From Cyanobacteria bacterium UBA11370 (GTDB lineage: Bacteria > Cyanobacteriota > Cyanobacteriia > Cyanobacteriales > Coleofasciculaceae): DNA of 10,520 nucleotides. A model generated the notes under the pieces. The model saw only the letters and a program-made list of their open reading frames with translations. It was not told where the DNA came from and did no database searches. The translations under genes and the position numbers were made by a program. The stretch spans positions 1,993 through 12,512 of the forward strand of contig DNGI01000145.1 in the NCBI GenBank assembly GCA_003486645.1, in the 5' to 3' direction. Shown piece by piece: positions 1 through 7,606 of the stretch (positions within the stretch are counted from its first letter, which is position 1; each line of letters starts with the position of its first letter).

Positions 1-35
1 TGGTTGTTGGTTGTTTGTTATTGGTTGTTTGTTAT
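1..35. repeat. GT-rich heptamer array, left arm
   Basis: Five heptamers in perfect register: TGGTTGT, TGGTTGT, TTGTTAT, TGGTTGT, TTGTTAT. The array may continue left of the window. Bases 1-19 are the exact reverse complement of bases 178-196 in the AC-rich array to the right, so the two arrays could pair as a long stem. It resembles the STRR heptamer repeats of filamentous cyanobacteria. No gene is seen here; an atpE gene, the usual partner of atpB in cyanobacteria, would have to lie further left. Confidence 0.8.
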
Positions 36-43
36 AAAAACAA

Positions 44-1670
<1,627 letters not shown>

Positions 1671-1695
1671 TCAGTCTCGTTACAGAGTCCGGTTG

Positions 1696-1723
1696 GACGG
1701 TATTAAAGCTTAACAATACCGTC
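1696..1723 (-). promoter_or_regulatory. Inverted repeat in atpB leader region
   Basis: Perfect 9-bp arms GACGGTATT (1696-1704) and AATACCGTC (1715-1723) flank a 10-nt loop, 47-74 nt upstream of the atpB start. No run of T follows on the atpB strand, so it does not look like an intrinsic terminator. It could be a leader hairpin or an operator. I found no convincing -35/-10 pair for atpB in this gap. A HIP1 octamer lies at 1760-1767. Confidence 0.4.
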
Positions 1724-1794
1724 TTCTAGAATATCACTTATGGGGGATCGCAATTATCGGCGATCGCAATACAGATATACCCTTTCTCAAATAG

Positions 1795-1850
1795 TCGTCC
1801 GTTGTCGGTTGTCCGTTGTTAGTTATTCTCCCCCTCCCCCCCTCTCCCCA
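1795..1850. repeat. Degenerate heptamer tract
   Basis: TCGTCCG, TTGTCGG, TTGTCCG, TTGTTAG and TTATTCT run in 7-bp register at 1795-1829. A C-rich tract of CTCCCC-like units follows and fades into the stop of the PEP-CTERM gene at 1860. It lies downstream of that gene and upstream of atpB. Confidence 0.6.
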
Positions 1851-1859
1851 TCTCCCCAC

Positions 1860-2792
1860 TCATTCTCTTGAAGACTGAGCCTTCCGATCGCGTTTGAACT
1901 GGGAGGTAACACCCCAAATACCTATTCCGAACAAACCCAGTAAGACACCAGGTTCAGGGACATCTTTAACCTGGGGAGTCTCTGACTGCTGCGCTTTTGT
2001 TCTCAAGGAACGCCCTTGAATAAATACAGCCGAATCAAAACGTCCATCCCCAGTGTCTGCCACTTTGATTGTCAGAGTATTCCGGTCATTTTTTCGCAGT
2101 TTCCCTTCAAAACCCAAGACTTTTGTGTAACCATCGAGTTTAGTAACGGTATTGGGTCCAGCCGGATTATCAATGTAGTCTGGGTGATAGGAGCCTTGAG
2201 GATTGGGCACAAGGTTGTTAATGCTAACAGTCTGTCCATCACTGAGTTTCGCTAAATTGACACCATTCAACCAGAGTTCAAAGATGTCATTGAATGCCTG
2301 TCCGCCAAACTCTGGAAACTCTTCTGAGGCGAATACATATTCAAAAAATAAATTCTCAACTGTATCGTCTGCATAGAAGCTGATATCGAGCGTGATTGAG
2401 TCGCCTTCTTCTCCTCTGGGATCGCCAGGAGCGTAGTCGGGATAAAAATCATAGCTTACATCCCCCATCAATTGAGGCAGGTGAGACGTGTTCGAGTATT
2501 GATTCACGCCTGGTATCGTTTCGACAATCCCTGTACTCAGGACTACGCCTGGAAGTTGGTTTGACTTTAAACCAAACGGATCATTCTGGACAAGCCCAAA
2601 TGCTCTAGCATCACCTGTTGGCGTAATCGAGAAACCCGACAGTCCTGTTGTATCCCCTAGCAAGGCGTTGAGCAAATCTTGTCCAGAGTTATTTTGAGTG
2701 ATCGTGAAGGCTTGGGTGGGTGTTCCGATCAGGCTAAAACCTGTGGTTGTAGCGACAGCGAGGGTTGTTGTGATTTTTGAGAGAAGACCCAT
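1860..2792 (-). CDS. Choice-of-anchor L domain PEP-CTERM protein
   Basis: Exported, probably surface-associated protein of 310 residues with unknown biological role. An N-terminal signal peptide (1-28) has a hydrophobic core and a likely cleavage site after TQA. The body (about 35-262) matches the choice-of-anchor L family as I know it. Its hallmarks are LPGVVLSTG (80-88), FASEEFPEFGG...FNDIFELWLNG (154-177) and ADTGDGRFDSAVFI (245-258). The C-terminus is a PEP-CTERM sorting signal: VPEP at 278-281, a hydrophobic segment at about 283-296 and a basic tail FKRDRK. Such signals are processed by an exosortase (EpsH/XrtA-type), which is not in this window. Only a weak GAG-type ribosome site precedes the ATG. 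The gene stands alone, with non-coding gaps on both sides. Family assignment is firm; ligand and function are unknown. Confidence 0.93.
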   Translation of the reverse strand: MGLLSKITTTLAVATTTGFSLIGTPTQAFTITQNNSGQDLLNALLGDTTGLSGFSITPTGDARAFGLVQNDPFGLKSNQLPGVVLSTGIVETIPGVNQYSNTSHLPQLMGDVSYDFYPDYAPGDPRGEEGDSITLDISFYADDTVENLFFEYVFASEEFPEFGGQAFNDIFELWLNGVNLAKLSDGQTVSINNLVPNPQGSYHPDYIDNPAGPNTVTKLDGYTKVLGFEGKLRKNDRNTLTIKVADTGDGRFDSAVFIQGRSLRTKAQQSETPQVKDVPEPGVLLGLFGIGIWGVTSQFKRDRKAQSSRE

Positions 2793-3193
2793 AGTTTTTT
2801 TGCTCTAAATCAGGTAGATAGATTGCCCTTGCCTTCAAGTTGAATTATGGCAAACCCTCAAAAGCTTGATATCCTTTGGTTTTGATCATTTTGAATTTTA
2901 AATGACTAAATTTTAAAGGGTTTACTGCAACAGCTTGTTTTTGATGTCACCCAGATTTTTGCTCCACTTTACGGCAACAGGAGAGGTCAATAAAGTTTTA
3001 ATAAACGTGCCTACTTAATAAAACAATATATAGTATTTTTTAATTTTAATAAAGTATTTTGAGAATGGATGGAGAAGAGCGATCGCTCCTCCTGTGTCAA
3101 CGTGTTAGGTGTTAAGTGTTAGAGGGTAGGGTTTAGGGGAAAGTTGAGTTTAAAAATCCTTATCCCCTTGTCCGGTTATCTCCAGCTCTAGGA
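2793..3193. other. AT-rich non-coding gap
   Basis: About 400 bp between the start of the PEP-CTERM gene and the end of minE, so it should hold the PEP-CTERM promoter and the end of the min transcript. I see no plausible coding frame. Visible features are a 9-bp direct repeat AATTTTAAA near 2893-2917, an AT-rich block at about 2990-3060 with several AATAAA-like words, a HIP1 octamer at 3079-3086 and a heptamer tract at 3102-3136. No convincing promoter hexamers and no GC stem followed by a T run were found. Confidence 0.6.
3102..3136. repeat. Short heptamer tract downstream of minE
   Basis: Five units in register: GTGTTAG, GTGTTAA, GTGTTAG, AGGGTAG, GGTTTAG. GTGTTAG is a rotation of the AGGTGTT unit found in the array just upstream of minE, so the two tracts are probably related in origin. 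Confidence 0.65.
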
Positions 3194-3484
3194 CTACTCT
3201 ACAGAAGGCGATGAGGGGTCTTCCTTAACCCGACGGATGGGTAAATTAGCAATCAAAGCCGTTGCTCGCTGATTACTTTCTAACGAAAACTCTAATCCCT
3301 CAGTATCAAGTTCAACGTAGCGAGAGACGACTTCCAGGATTTCATTCCGCATCGACTCAATCATCTTGGGAGTCAGGTCAGCGCGATCGTGGGCAATCAC
3401 CAGTTTAAGGCGGCGTTTGACTTCCACGCGACTGTTGCTGGCACTCGTCCAGGGAAAAAGTCGTTCTAGAAGTTCGCTAATCAC
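3194..3484 (-). CDS. minE: Cell division topological specificity factor MinE
   Basis: MinE stimulates the MinD ATPase and drives MinCD off the membrane, so division inhibition is lowest at mid-cell. The 96-residue length is typical. Residues 1-11 ([11 protein letters not shown]) form the membrane-targeting helix. The segment at about 19-32 ([14 protein letters not shown]) is the MinD-contact region, followed by the conserved DRADLTP and [16 protein letters not shown] of the dimerisation domain. The start codon is GTG. It is the correct start by family alignment, because the membrane-targeting helix begins there. No Shine-Dalgarno sequence is possible from what is visible: the bases immediately upstream are heptamer repeats. 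It is the third gene of minC-minD-minE, 147 bp after minD. How its translation begins is an open question. Confidence 0.97.
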   Translation of the reverse strand: MISELLERLFPWTSASNSRVEVKRRLKLVIAHDRADLTPKMIESMRNEILEVVSRYVELDTEGLEFSLESNQRATALIANLPIRRVKEDPSSPSVE

Positions 3485-3554
3485 GGTTGTTGGTTGTTAG
3501 GTGTTAGTTGTTGGTTGTTGGTTGTTGGTTGTTAGGTGTTAGTTGTTGGTTTGT
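3485..3554. repeat. GT-rich heptamer array at minE start
   Basis: Ten 7-bp units in perfect register from the base next to the minE start codon: GGTTGTT x2, AGGTGTT, AGTTGTT, GGTTGTT x3, AGGTGTT, AGTTGTT, GGTTTGT. The block AGGTGTT-AGTTGTT occurs twice, pointing to duplication of multi-unit blocks. Read as mRNA of the min operon it is AC-rich and replaces the normal ribosome-binding region of minE. Confidence 0.9.
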
Positions 3555-3575
3555 GTTTGCTAACGATCAGTTGAC

Positions 3576-3624
3576 CAATAACAAATAATAAATATATAAC
3601 AAACAACAAATAACGAATAACAAG
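3576..3624. repeat. AC-rich heptamer array after minD
   Basis: Seven units in register: CAATAAC, AAATAAT, AAATATA, TAACAAA, CAACAAA, TAACGAA, TAACAAG, ending 7 bp before the minD stop codon. It is opposed in sequence to the GT-rich array at 3485-3554, so the minD-minE spacer could fold into an imperfect hairpin. The same left-GT, right-AC arrangement occurs at 1-204. Confidence 0.8.
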
Positions 3625-3631
3625 CAACTCC

Positions 3632-4429
3632 TTAACTGCGGAATAGTCGGCGGATACGGTTAATTAAGTTATCGTATTCTGCCATTAGATCCAGAAAGGG
3701 AACTTTTTCTCCTTCTAAACGCCGCGCGATGTTGTGAATAGCAATTCCGGGGAGAGAAAGATTTTCAGCTAAGGCTAAAGGTTCGCCCCGGTTGCTGGAA
3801 ACAATCACACGTTCGTCATCAGGAATGACTCCAATTAGAGGGATAGCGAGAATTTCTTGGACATCTTGAACAGACATCATTTGATCAGCTTGCACCATGG
3901 CAGGTTTCAGGCGGTTGACAATTAAGTGAGTGCGCTTAATGCCTTGGGCTTCTAGTAAACCGACCACGCGATCAGCATCCCGCACGGCGGCAATTTCCGG
4001 TGTGGTTACAATTAAAGCTTCTGAGGCTGCGACAATGGCGTTTCTAAAGCCCATTTCAATTCCGGCGGGACTGTCAATTAAAATGTAATCATACTTATCG
4101 GCTAACACACCAATAAGTTTTTTCATTTGGTCGGGGCTAACCGCTTCCTTATTACGGCTTTGGGCAGCAGGTAGTAAAACCAAGCCTTCCTGCCGTTTAT
4201 CTTTGACTAACGCCTGATCTAAGCGACATTGACCGGATAGGACTTCAATCGCCGTGTAGACAACACGGTTTTCTAGTCCAAGAAGCAAATCCAAATTTCT
4301 CAGACCAAAATCGGCATCAACCAGCGCAATTTTGCGACCTAACCTAGCGATCGCTACTCCTAAATTCGCCGTAACTGTTGTTTTACCCACCCCTCCTTTG
4401 CCGGAGGTGATAACAATAATGCGACTCAT
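3632..4429 (-). CDS. minD: Septum site-determining ATPase MinD
   Basis: MinD is a ParA/Mrp-type ATPase. Bound to ATP it dimerises on the membrane, recruits MinC and is released by MinE. The 265-residue protein is full length. It shows the deviant Walker A motif GKGGVGKTT (10-18) with signature Lys11 and Lys16, the switch residue Asp40 in VDADFGLRNLD, and Walker B DSPAG with Asp119. The C-terminal amphipathic membrane-targeting helix is NLINRIRRLFRS (254-265). Its ATG overlaps the minC stop as ATGA, so the two are almost certainly translationally coupled; no separate strong ribosome site is visible. A HIP1 octamer lies at 4347-4354. Nothing unusual in the protein itself. Confidence 0.99.
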   Translation of the reverse strand: MSRIIVITSGKGGVGKTTVTANLGVAIARLGRKIALVDADFGLRNLDLLLGLENRVVYTAIEVLSGQCRLDQALVKDKRQEGLVLLPAAQSRNKEAVSPDQMKKLIGVLADKYDYILIDSPAGIEMGFRNAIVAASEALIVTTPEIAAVRDADRVVGLLEAQGIKRTHLIVNRLKPAMVQADQMMSVQDVQEILAIPLIGVIPDDERVIVSSNRGEPLALAENLSLPGIAIHNIARRLEGEKVPFLDLMAEYDNLINRIRRLFRS

Positions 4430-5217
4430 GAATTCAACAATAAGTGGGTTTTAGCAAAATCACTCGCTCTGGCAATCCGAATTCCTTCCGGCGTTACATA
4501 CGCCACCTCCGGATGAAAATGAGTGGGTGGTGTTTCTGGTGCCCTCGCTACGGCATCAGCGATCCGCAGTTGGGTTGGTTCCATTTTAAGCGCCATAATC
4601 CGACAAGAGCGATTGCCTCCAGCACCTGCATGAGCCACGCCGCGCAGACTTCCCCAGATAAAGATATCTCCGGCTGCCACTACTGTACCACCTGGATTTA
4701 AGTCTCCCAAGATCACAATAGTACCAGGATGACGAATTTCGACACCAGAACGTACCGTCATCTGCAAGTATAAGGGTTCTGCTAGCAACTCAGGGGGTTG
4801 AGTAGGGGTTTGATTGAGAGAGTAGGTGGGAGATTGCTGTTCCACCGAATAACCCGCCGCCGCCGCTGCTACTGCTGTCTGTCGTCGGCTGGTGTACACT
4901 CGCAATAGTTGAAGTTGAACTTCATTTAACGCATCGGCGATCGCTTGTAACTTTAGTGCATCTAACAATTGGTCGCCTGCCATTAGATGTACCCTGGAGT
5001 AGGGCTGCCAAAAGCGATCACCTCCATTAAGGCGATGCTTCAGTTGCTCCCACAGATCAGACCAACTCACTGCACTGGGCATTTCGGCGATCGGTGGCAA
5101 GATTAATAATAACCGTTCCCCTTCAGGTTTCAAGCGAACTTGTATATGGCAATCTATTGCCAATTCACTTGGGGGAACTGTTGAAATGGGTGATTGCTGG
5201 GCAGAATCAGAACTCAT
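4426..5217 (-). CDS. minC: Septum formation inhibitor MinC
   Basis: MinC blocks FtsZ assembly where MinD concentrates it. The 263-residue protein has three parts. An N-terminal FtsZ-inhibiting domain spans about 20-110. A variable linker rich in Ala, Gln, Pro and Thr spans about 113-145, including an AVAAAAAG stretch. The C-terminal beta-helix domain (about 148-225) dimerises and binds MinD. The last is recognisable by MTVRSGVEIRHPGTIVILG, GDLNPGGTVVAAGDIFIWG and LRGVAHAGAGGN. An extension of about 35 residues follows the helix, ending THLLLNS. No clear Shine-Dalgarno sequence precedes the ATG. It is the first gene of the operon, so its upstream gap, which includes the G-rich array at 5313-5347, should carry the min promoter. 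Confidence 0.95.
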   Translation of the reverse strand: MSSDSAQQSPISTVPPSELAIDCHIQVRLKPEGERLLLILPPIAEMPSAVSWSDLWEQLKHRLNGGDRFWQPYSRVHLMAGDQLLDALKLQAIADALNEVQLQLLRVYTSRRQTAVAAAAAGYSVEQQSPTYSLNQTPTQPPELLAEPLYLQMTVRSGVEIRHPGTIVILGDLNPGGTVVAAGDIFIWGSLRGVAHAGAGGNRSCRIMALKMEPTQLRIADAVARAPETPPTHFHPEVAYVTPEGIRIARASDFAKTHLLLNS

Positions 5218-5312
5218 GCAACAACAGGCTTTTTTGTTGGCGAACCACCTAATCTAAACGACATCGTACCTTAAGAGCAAGTCTTGGTCGAGAAGTTATG
5301 GGAAGTAGGATG

Positions 5313-5347
5313 TGGGGAGTGGGGAGTGGGGAGTGGGGAGTGGGGAA
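5313..5347 (+). repeat. TGGGGAG heptamer array, G-quadruplex motif
   Basis: Four perfect copies of TGGGGAG plus a fifth ending GGGGAA. This gives five GGGG runs (5314-5317, 5321-5324, 5328-5331, 5335-5338, 5342-5345) separated by exactly 3 nt, a textbook intramolecular G-quadruplex motif. It lies about 96-130 nt upstream of the minC start with the G-rich strand as minC template strand, and downstream of the pentapeptide gene. Confidence 0.9.
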
Positions 5348-5380
5348 GAATTTTCTGTCATTTCTCCTTCTTCATGAGTT

Positions 5381-5430
5381 TAATTCTAACTGCTGAATTC
5401 TGGCTCCTGTAATTCTGACTCCTAACTCCT
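5381..5430. repeat. 14-bp tandem repeat after pentapeptide gene
   Basis: Three related 14-mers, TAATTCTAACTGCT (5381-5394), GAATTCTGGCTCCT (5395-5408) and TAATTCTGACTCCT (5410-5423), with one extra base between the second and third, then AACTCCT. The repeat ends three bases before the stop codon of the pentapeptide gene. It is another double-heptamer repeat in this genome. Confidence 0.75.
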
Positions 5431-5433
5431 TCT

Positions 5434-5949
5434 TCAAGAGGATTTATTTCTTGGCAGTCCGTTGTTACAAAAACTTAACAAGCTAGAGGGTTCGCTGGTT
5501 AAGACAACAGAACCGTCAGGTAATATTGCCCCACCTAAATCAGCTTCATGGAGGTAGGCTTCACTTAAGTCAGCACCACTTAAATCAGCGCCTCGTAAAT
5601 TTGCACCTTGCAAGTTTGCCGCACGTAGGTTTGCGCCAATTAAATCTGCTCTTCGTAAGTTTGCTCTGGTTAAATCCGCTTTAGTGAGGTTTACTCCGGT
5701 TAGGTTACTTCCTTCTAGGTCAACGGTATCAAGGATTGCTTCACTTAAATCTATCCCTTGTAGGTCTACTCCTGTGAGGATTTGTGCGCTGAGGTTAACG
5801 CCGCGAAAATCCCGTTCTCCACTGGCATACTGCTTTAACAGTTGAGCAGGAGTTATGTTTAGCAAGCGTAATCGGTGTAGTAGACTTCTCTTCTTTGGGG
5901 AAGTAGGAGCTTGAGAGTTGTATGGGAAGCCTGGATCTGACAATGGCAT
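5434..5949 (-). CDS. Pentapeptide-repeat protein
   Basis: Small protein of 171 residues. Residues 47-146 are 20 uninterrupted pentapeptides of the A(D/N)LXX type, from DFRGV to ILPDG, most with Leu at the central position. Such repeats fold into a right-handed quadrilateral beta-helix of about five coils. The N-terminal part (about 1-46) is basic and carries LLNITPAQLLKQYASGERD, a lead-in common in cyanobacterial members as I recall them. There is no signal peptide or membrane segment, so it is probably cytoplasmic. A Ser-rich tail follows the helix. The start is supported by AGGA eight bases upstream. Cyanobacteria carry many such proteins and most have no known function. Some family members elsewhere mimic DNA and protect gyrase, but nothing here shows that role. 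It lies upstream of minC with a 216-bp gap and is probably a separate transcript. Confidence 0.93.
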   Translation of the reverse strand: MPLSDPGFPYNSQAPTSPKKRSLLHRLRLLNITPAQLLKQYASGERDFRGVNLSAQILTGVDLQGIDLSEAILDTVDLEGSNLTGVNLTKADLTRANLRRADLIGANLRAANLQGANLRGADLSGADLSEAYLHEADLGGAILPDGSVVLTSEPSSLLSFCNNGLPRNKSS

Positions 5950-6190
5950 AGGTTTTATTCCTGACGAAGTGAATAGTGTAGATCATCAGGTCTTTGTCTT
6001 GCCTACCTATTGAGGTAAGTCCTGACCACGGGTGAATTTAATCAGTTTGAGGCGTAACCTCGTGCATCGGGTTGGGTGATGGGAATTTACCTCTACTTGT
6101 GACGGATAACACAATCATGTAGATCCTCGATTAAGGTCAGTCCCAAAGTCTACTCGTACATGAGGGTCTTCCAGTGGTAGTTAAATAAAC
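5950..6190. other. Non-coding gap without heptamer repeats
   Basis: The stretch between the DUF3037 stop and the pentapeptide start. I see no coding frame, no tRNA-like cloverleaf and, unlike most other gaps here, no heptamer repeats. There are short inverted repeats only: TCATGTA (6115-6121) with TACATGA (6157-6163), and GAGG/CCTC around 6050. It should contain the promoter of the pentapeptide gene, but no hexamer pair stands out. Confidence 0.5.
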
Positions 6191-7018
6191 CTAAATAGAG
6201 AGACTTGCTAGCCTTTCTGAAACCCAGCGCTCAACTTCATGTTCGGTGATTACTGATGCTCCCAGCTCTCTATAGGTAGTCGTATTTTGTTGGTAGATAT
6301 GATCGAGCTGTTCTCTATCGGAATTGTCTGACCTTGGCGGTAGCAAAATAATTGCTATCGGGAAATTAGGATCATATTTTTTCACATCTGAAATCCGCCA
6401 AGATACGGAGTCTTGTAATGTTTGAGGAACTTGCACCTCGAAAGATATACCATGGGCAGCAAAATAAGGTTTGCCATTACTAACAACTACGTCAAATTCG
6501 TGCTGTGTTCTACTGCCCTGTATTTGATAATTTGTTTTCAATAGGTCTTTAGCTTCATCTGGAAAATCTCTTTTGATAACTTTTCTAATTGCCGAAATAG
6601 CAACTCTAGCAGCAGCTTTACGATCTCGAACCTTGGGTTTTTGGGTTGTTGGTTCAACTAAGCAAGTTTGAGCAATATCTGCTACTAAACTATCTACATT
6701 GTCTAACGAGTCACGAGGTTCTGTGAATTGAATACTGTTAATCCATCCCCGTGCAATTTTTCTCAAGCGTTCGTGCTTGGGAGTATCATCTGACTGCTCT
6801 CCGGGAACAAGTAATCCCAACTCAGATGCTTCGTTCATTCTGCGAGCAAAGTCTTTAAGAAAATTAATATCTTCGCCACCGAACTTACTAACCCGATCCC
6901 AGTTAGTCAAAAACCGCACGCATACTCGATTGTCATCGAAGGCGACAACACCAATGTTAATACGTTCGTCAGCGATAGGGTTGGGGACGTACTGAACGAT
7001 ACTATACTTGCTTGCCAT
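6191..7018 (-). CDS. DUF3037 family protein
   Basis: Protein of 275 residues with an N-terminal DUF3037 signature, SIVQYVPNPIADERINIGVVAFDDN (about 6-30). The biochemical role is unknown. DUF3037 genes are commonly found next to HipA-family kinase genes, and the neighbour here (7118-7477) is HipA-like, which supports the assignment. The frame stays open upstream to a TTG at 7114. I prefer the internal ATG at 7018 because AAAGG lies seven bases before it and the conserved domain begins just after it; the upstream residues look like untranslated spacer. The middle is charged and helical in character, and the C-terminal half has the strand-rich segment HEFDVVVSNGKPYFAAHGISFEV. No signal peptide or membrane segment is seen. 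Family: fairly sure. Function: unknown. Confidence 0.85.
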   Translation of the reverse strand: MASKYSIVQYVPNPIADERINIGVVAFDDNRVCVRFLTNWDRVSKFGGEDINFLKDFARRMNEASELGLLVPGEQSDDTPKHERLRKIARGWINSIQFTEPRDSLDNVDSLVADIAQTCLVEPTTQKPKVRDRKAAARVAISAIRKVIKRDFPDEAKDLLKTNYQIQGSRTQHEFDVVVSNGKPYFAAHGISFEVQVPQTLQDSVSWRISDVKKYDPNFPIAIILLPPRSDNSDREQLDHIYQQNTTTYRELGASVITEHEVERWVSERLASLSI

Positions 7019-7087
7019 TGTTTTGCCTTTCTTGACAACGGGATGCCTAAAGGCACTCCAGTAATTCCTGTTGCCTTTTAATAAGAT

Positions 7088-7114
7088 ATTGTACCAGCGT
7101 GACTCGCTCGTCAA
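7088..7114 (-). promoter_or_regulatory. Candidate extended -10 promoter for DUF3037 gene
   Basis: On the minus strand, TTGACG (7109-7114) is followed after 15 bp by TACAAT (7088-7093), preceded by TG to give the extended -10 word TGGTACAAT. The spacer is shorter than the optimal 17 bp, which an extended -10 element can offset. It starts 3 bp after the stop of the HipA-like gene and lies about 70 bp before the preferred DUF3037 start, so it could transcribe that gene independently. Confidence 0.4.
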
Positions 7115-7117
7115 TTG

Positions 7118-7477
7118 TTATTCCCCTATATACATAGTGCCATGTGCTATTCCAGCCGTAAGGTAAGAAAAATCTGGCTCTATATCGATGAGTTCTTGAG
7201 AAATTTCAATTAGTTGAGGTTGTCCAACTGGCGCACCCATAGCTATACCTAGCCGCGCAATAATCTGATCATTAATAATTTGACGACCAGCTTGTTGCCC
7301 TTTGATAATGTATTCATTTTTATCGATGCACCTGACCCAAACTGGACGAGCTGACGAATTCCAACTCCGGCGAAATGTAATCGAAAGTATCGGTTCTTCA
7401 GGGAAAGCGATCGCTGTTTCTAGAGCCGCTTGCCAATTTTTTCTAGTCTCTCTATCAGTTTGGCTCTGATCACACAT
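7118..7477 (-). CDS. Truncated HipA-like protein (N-terminal part only)
   Basis: A 119-residue protein resembling the first part of short HipA-family kinases found beside DUF3037 genes. ITFRRSWNSSARPVWVRCIDKNEYIIKGQQ (about 33-62) looks like the nucleotide-binding lobe with a Lys in the YIIKG strand. ARLGIAMGAPVGQPQLIEI and the closing TAGIAHGTMYIGE follow. Full-length relatives as I remember them run to roughly twice this length and continue into a segment with catalytic Asp/His residues; here a TAA stop follows GE and that half is missing. A good ribosome site, AGGAAG, lies six bases before the ATG, so the stub could still be made. The stop is in frame with the open upstream extension of the DUF3037 gene. 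Either it is a decayed kinase or a stand-alone small domain; I favour decay. It should lack kinase activity. Confidence 0.65.
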   Translation of the reverse strand: MCDQSQTDRETRKNWQAALETAIAFPEEPILSITFRRSWNSSARPVWVRCIDKNEYIIKGQQAGRQIINDQIIARLGIAMGAPVGQPQLIEISQELIDIEPDFSYLTAGIAHGTMYIGE

Positions 7478-7489
7478 TCAGCACTTCCT

Positions 7490-7518
7490 AGTGTAGAATC
7501 TTTAAACTCTACTACACT
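7490..7518 (-). promoter_or_regulatory. Inverted repeat upstream of HipA-like gene
   Basis: Perfect 7-bp arms AGTGTAG (7490-7496) and CTACACT (7512-7518) around a 15-bp centre, 13-41 bp upstream of the HipA-like ATG. Position and symmetry fit an operator, as expected for autoregulated toxin-antitoxin-like cassettes. No DNA-binding protein is encoded next to it. A weak TTGCAC/TAAAGT pair with a 17-bp spacer lies just upstream on the minus strand. Confidence 0.35.
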
Positions 7519-7542
7519 TTAGAATGCAGAATGTCTGAGTGC

Positions 7543-7599
7543 AAGAAAAGAAAGCAAACAAAAAGAAAAGAAAAGAAAAAATATTTTCTCTCTAAGAGA
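7543..7599 (-). terminator. Weak stem plus T-rich tract after sugar-acid kinase
   Basis: On the minus strand, just after the kinase stop, TCTCT-TAG-AGAGA (plus 7587-7599) forms a 5-bp stem. It is followed by AAATATTTTTTC and a long T-rich, purine-free tract of TTTTC repeats. The tract is striking (44 bp of nearly pure A and G on the plus strand), but the stem is short and AU-rich. Termination is plausible, not certain. This gap has no heptamer repeats. Confidence 0.35.
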
Positions 7600-7606
7600 T
7601 GTGCTT

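Noticed and set aside
5950..6190. Possible tRNA or small RNA in a repeat-free gap
   Set aside because: No acceptor/anticodon/T-arm pattern could be assembled, only short scattered inverted repeats, and no promoter-terminator pair.
7019..7114. TTG-initiated extension of the DUF3037 protein
   Set aside because: The internal ATG at 7018 has a well-placed AAAGG and starts the conserved domain; the extension overlaps a promoter candidate.
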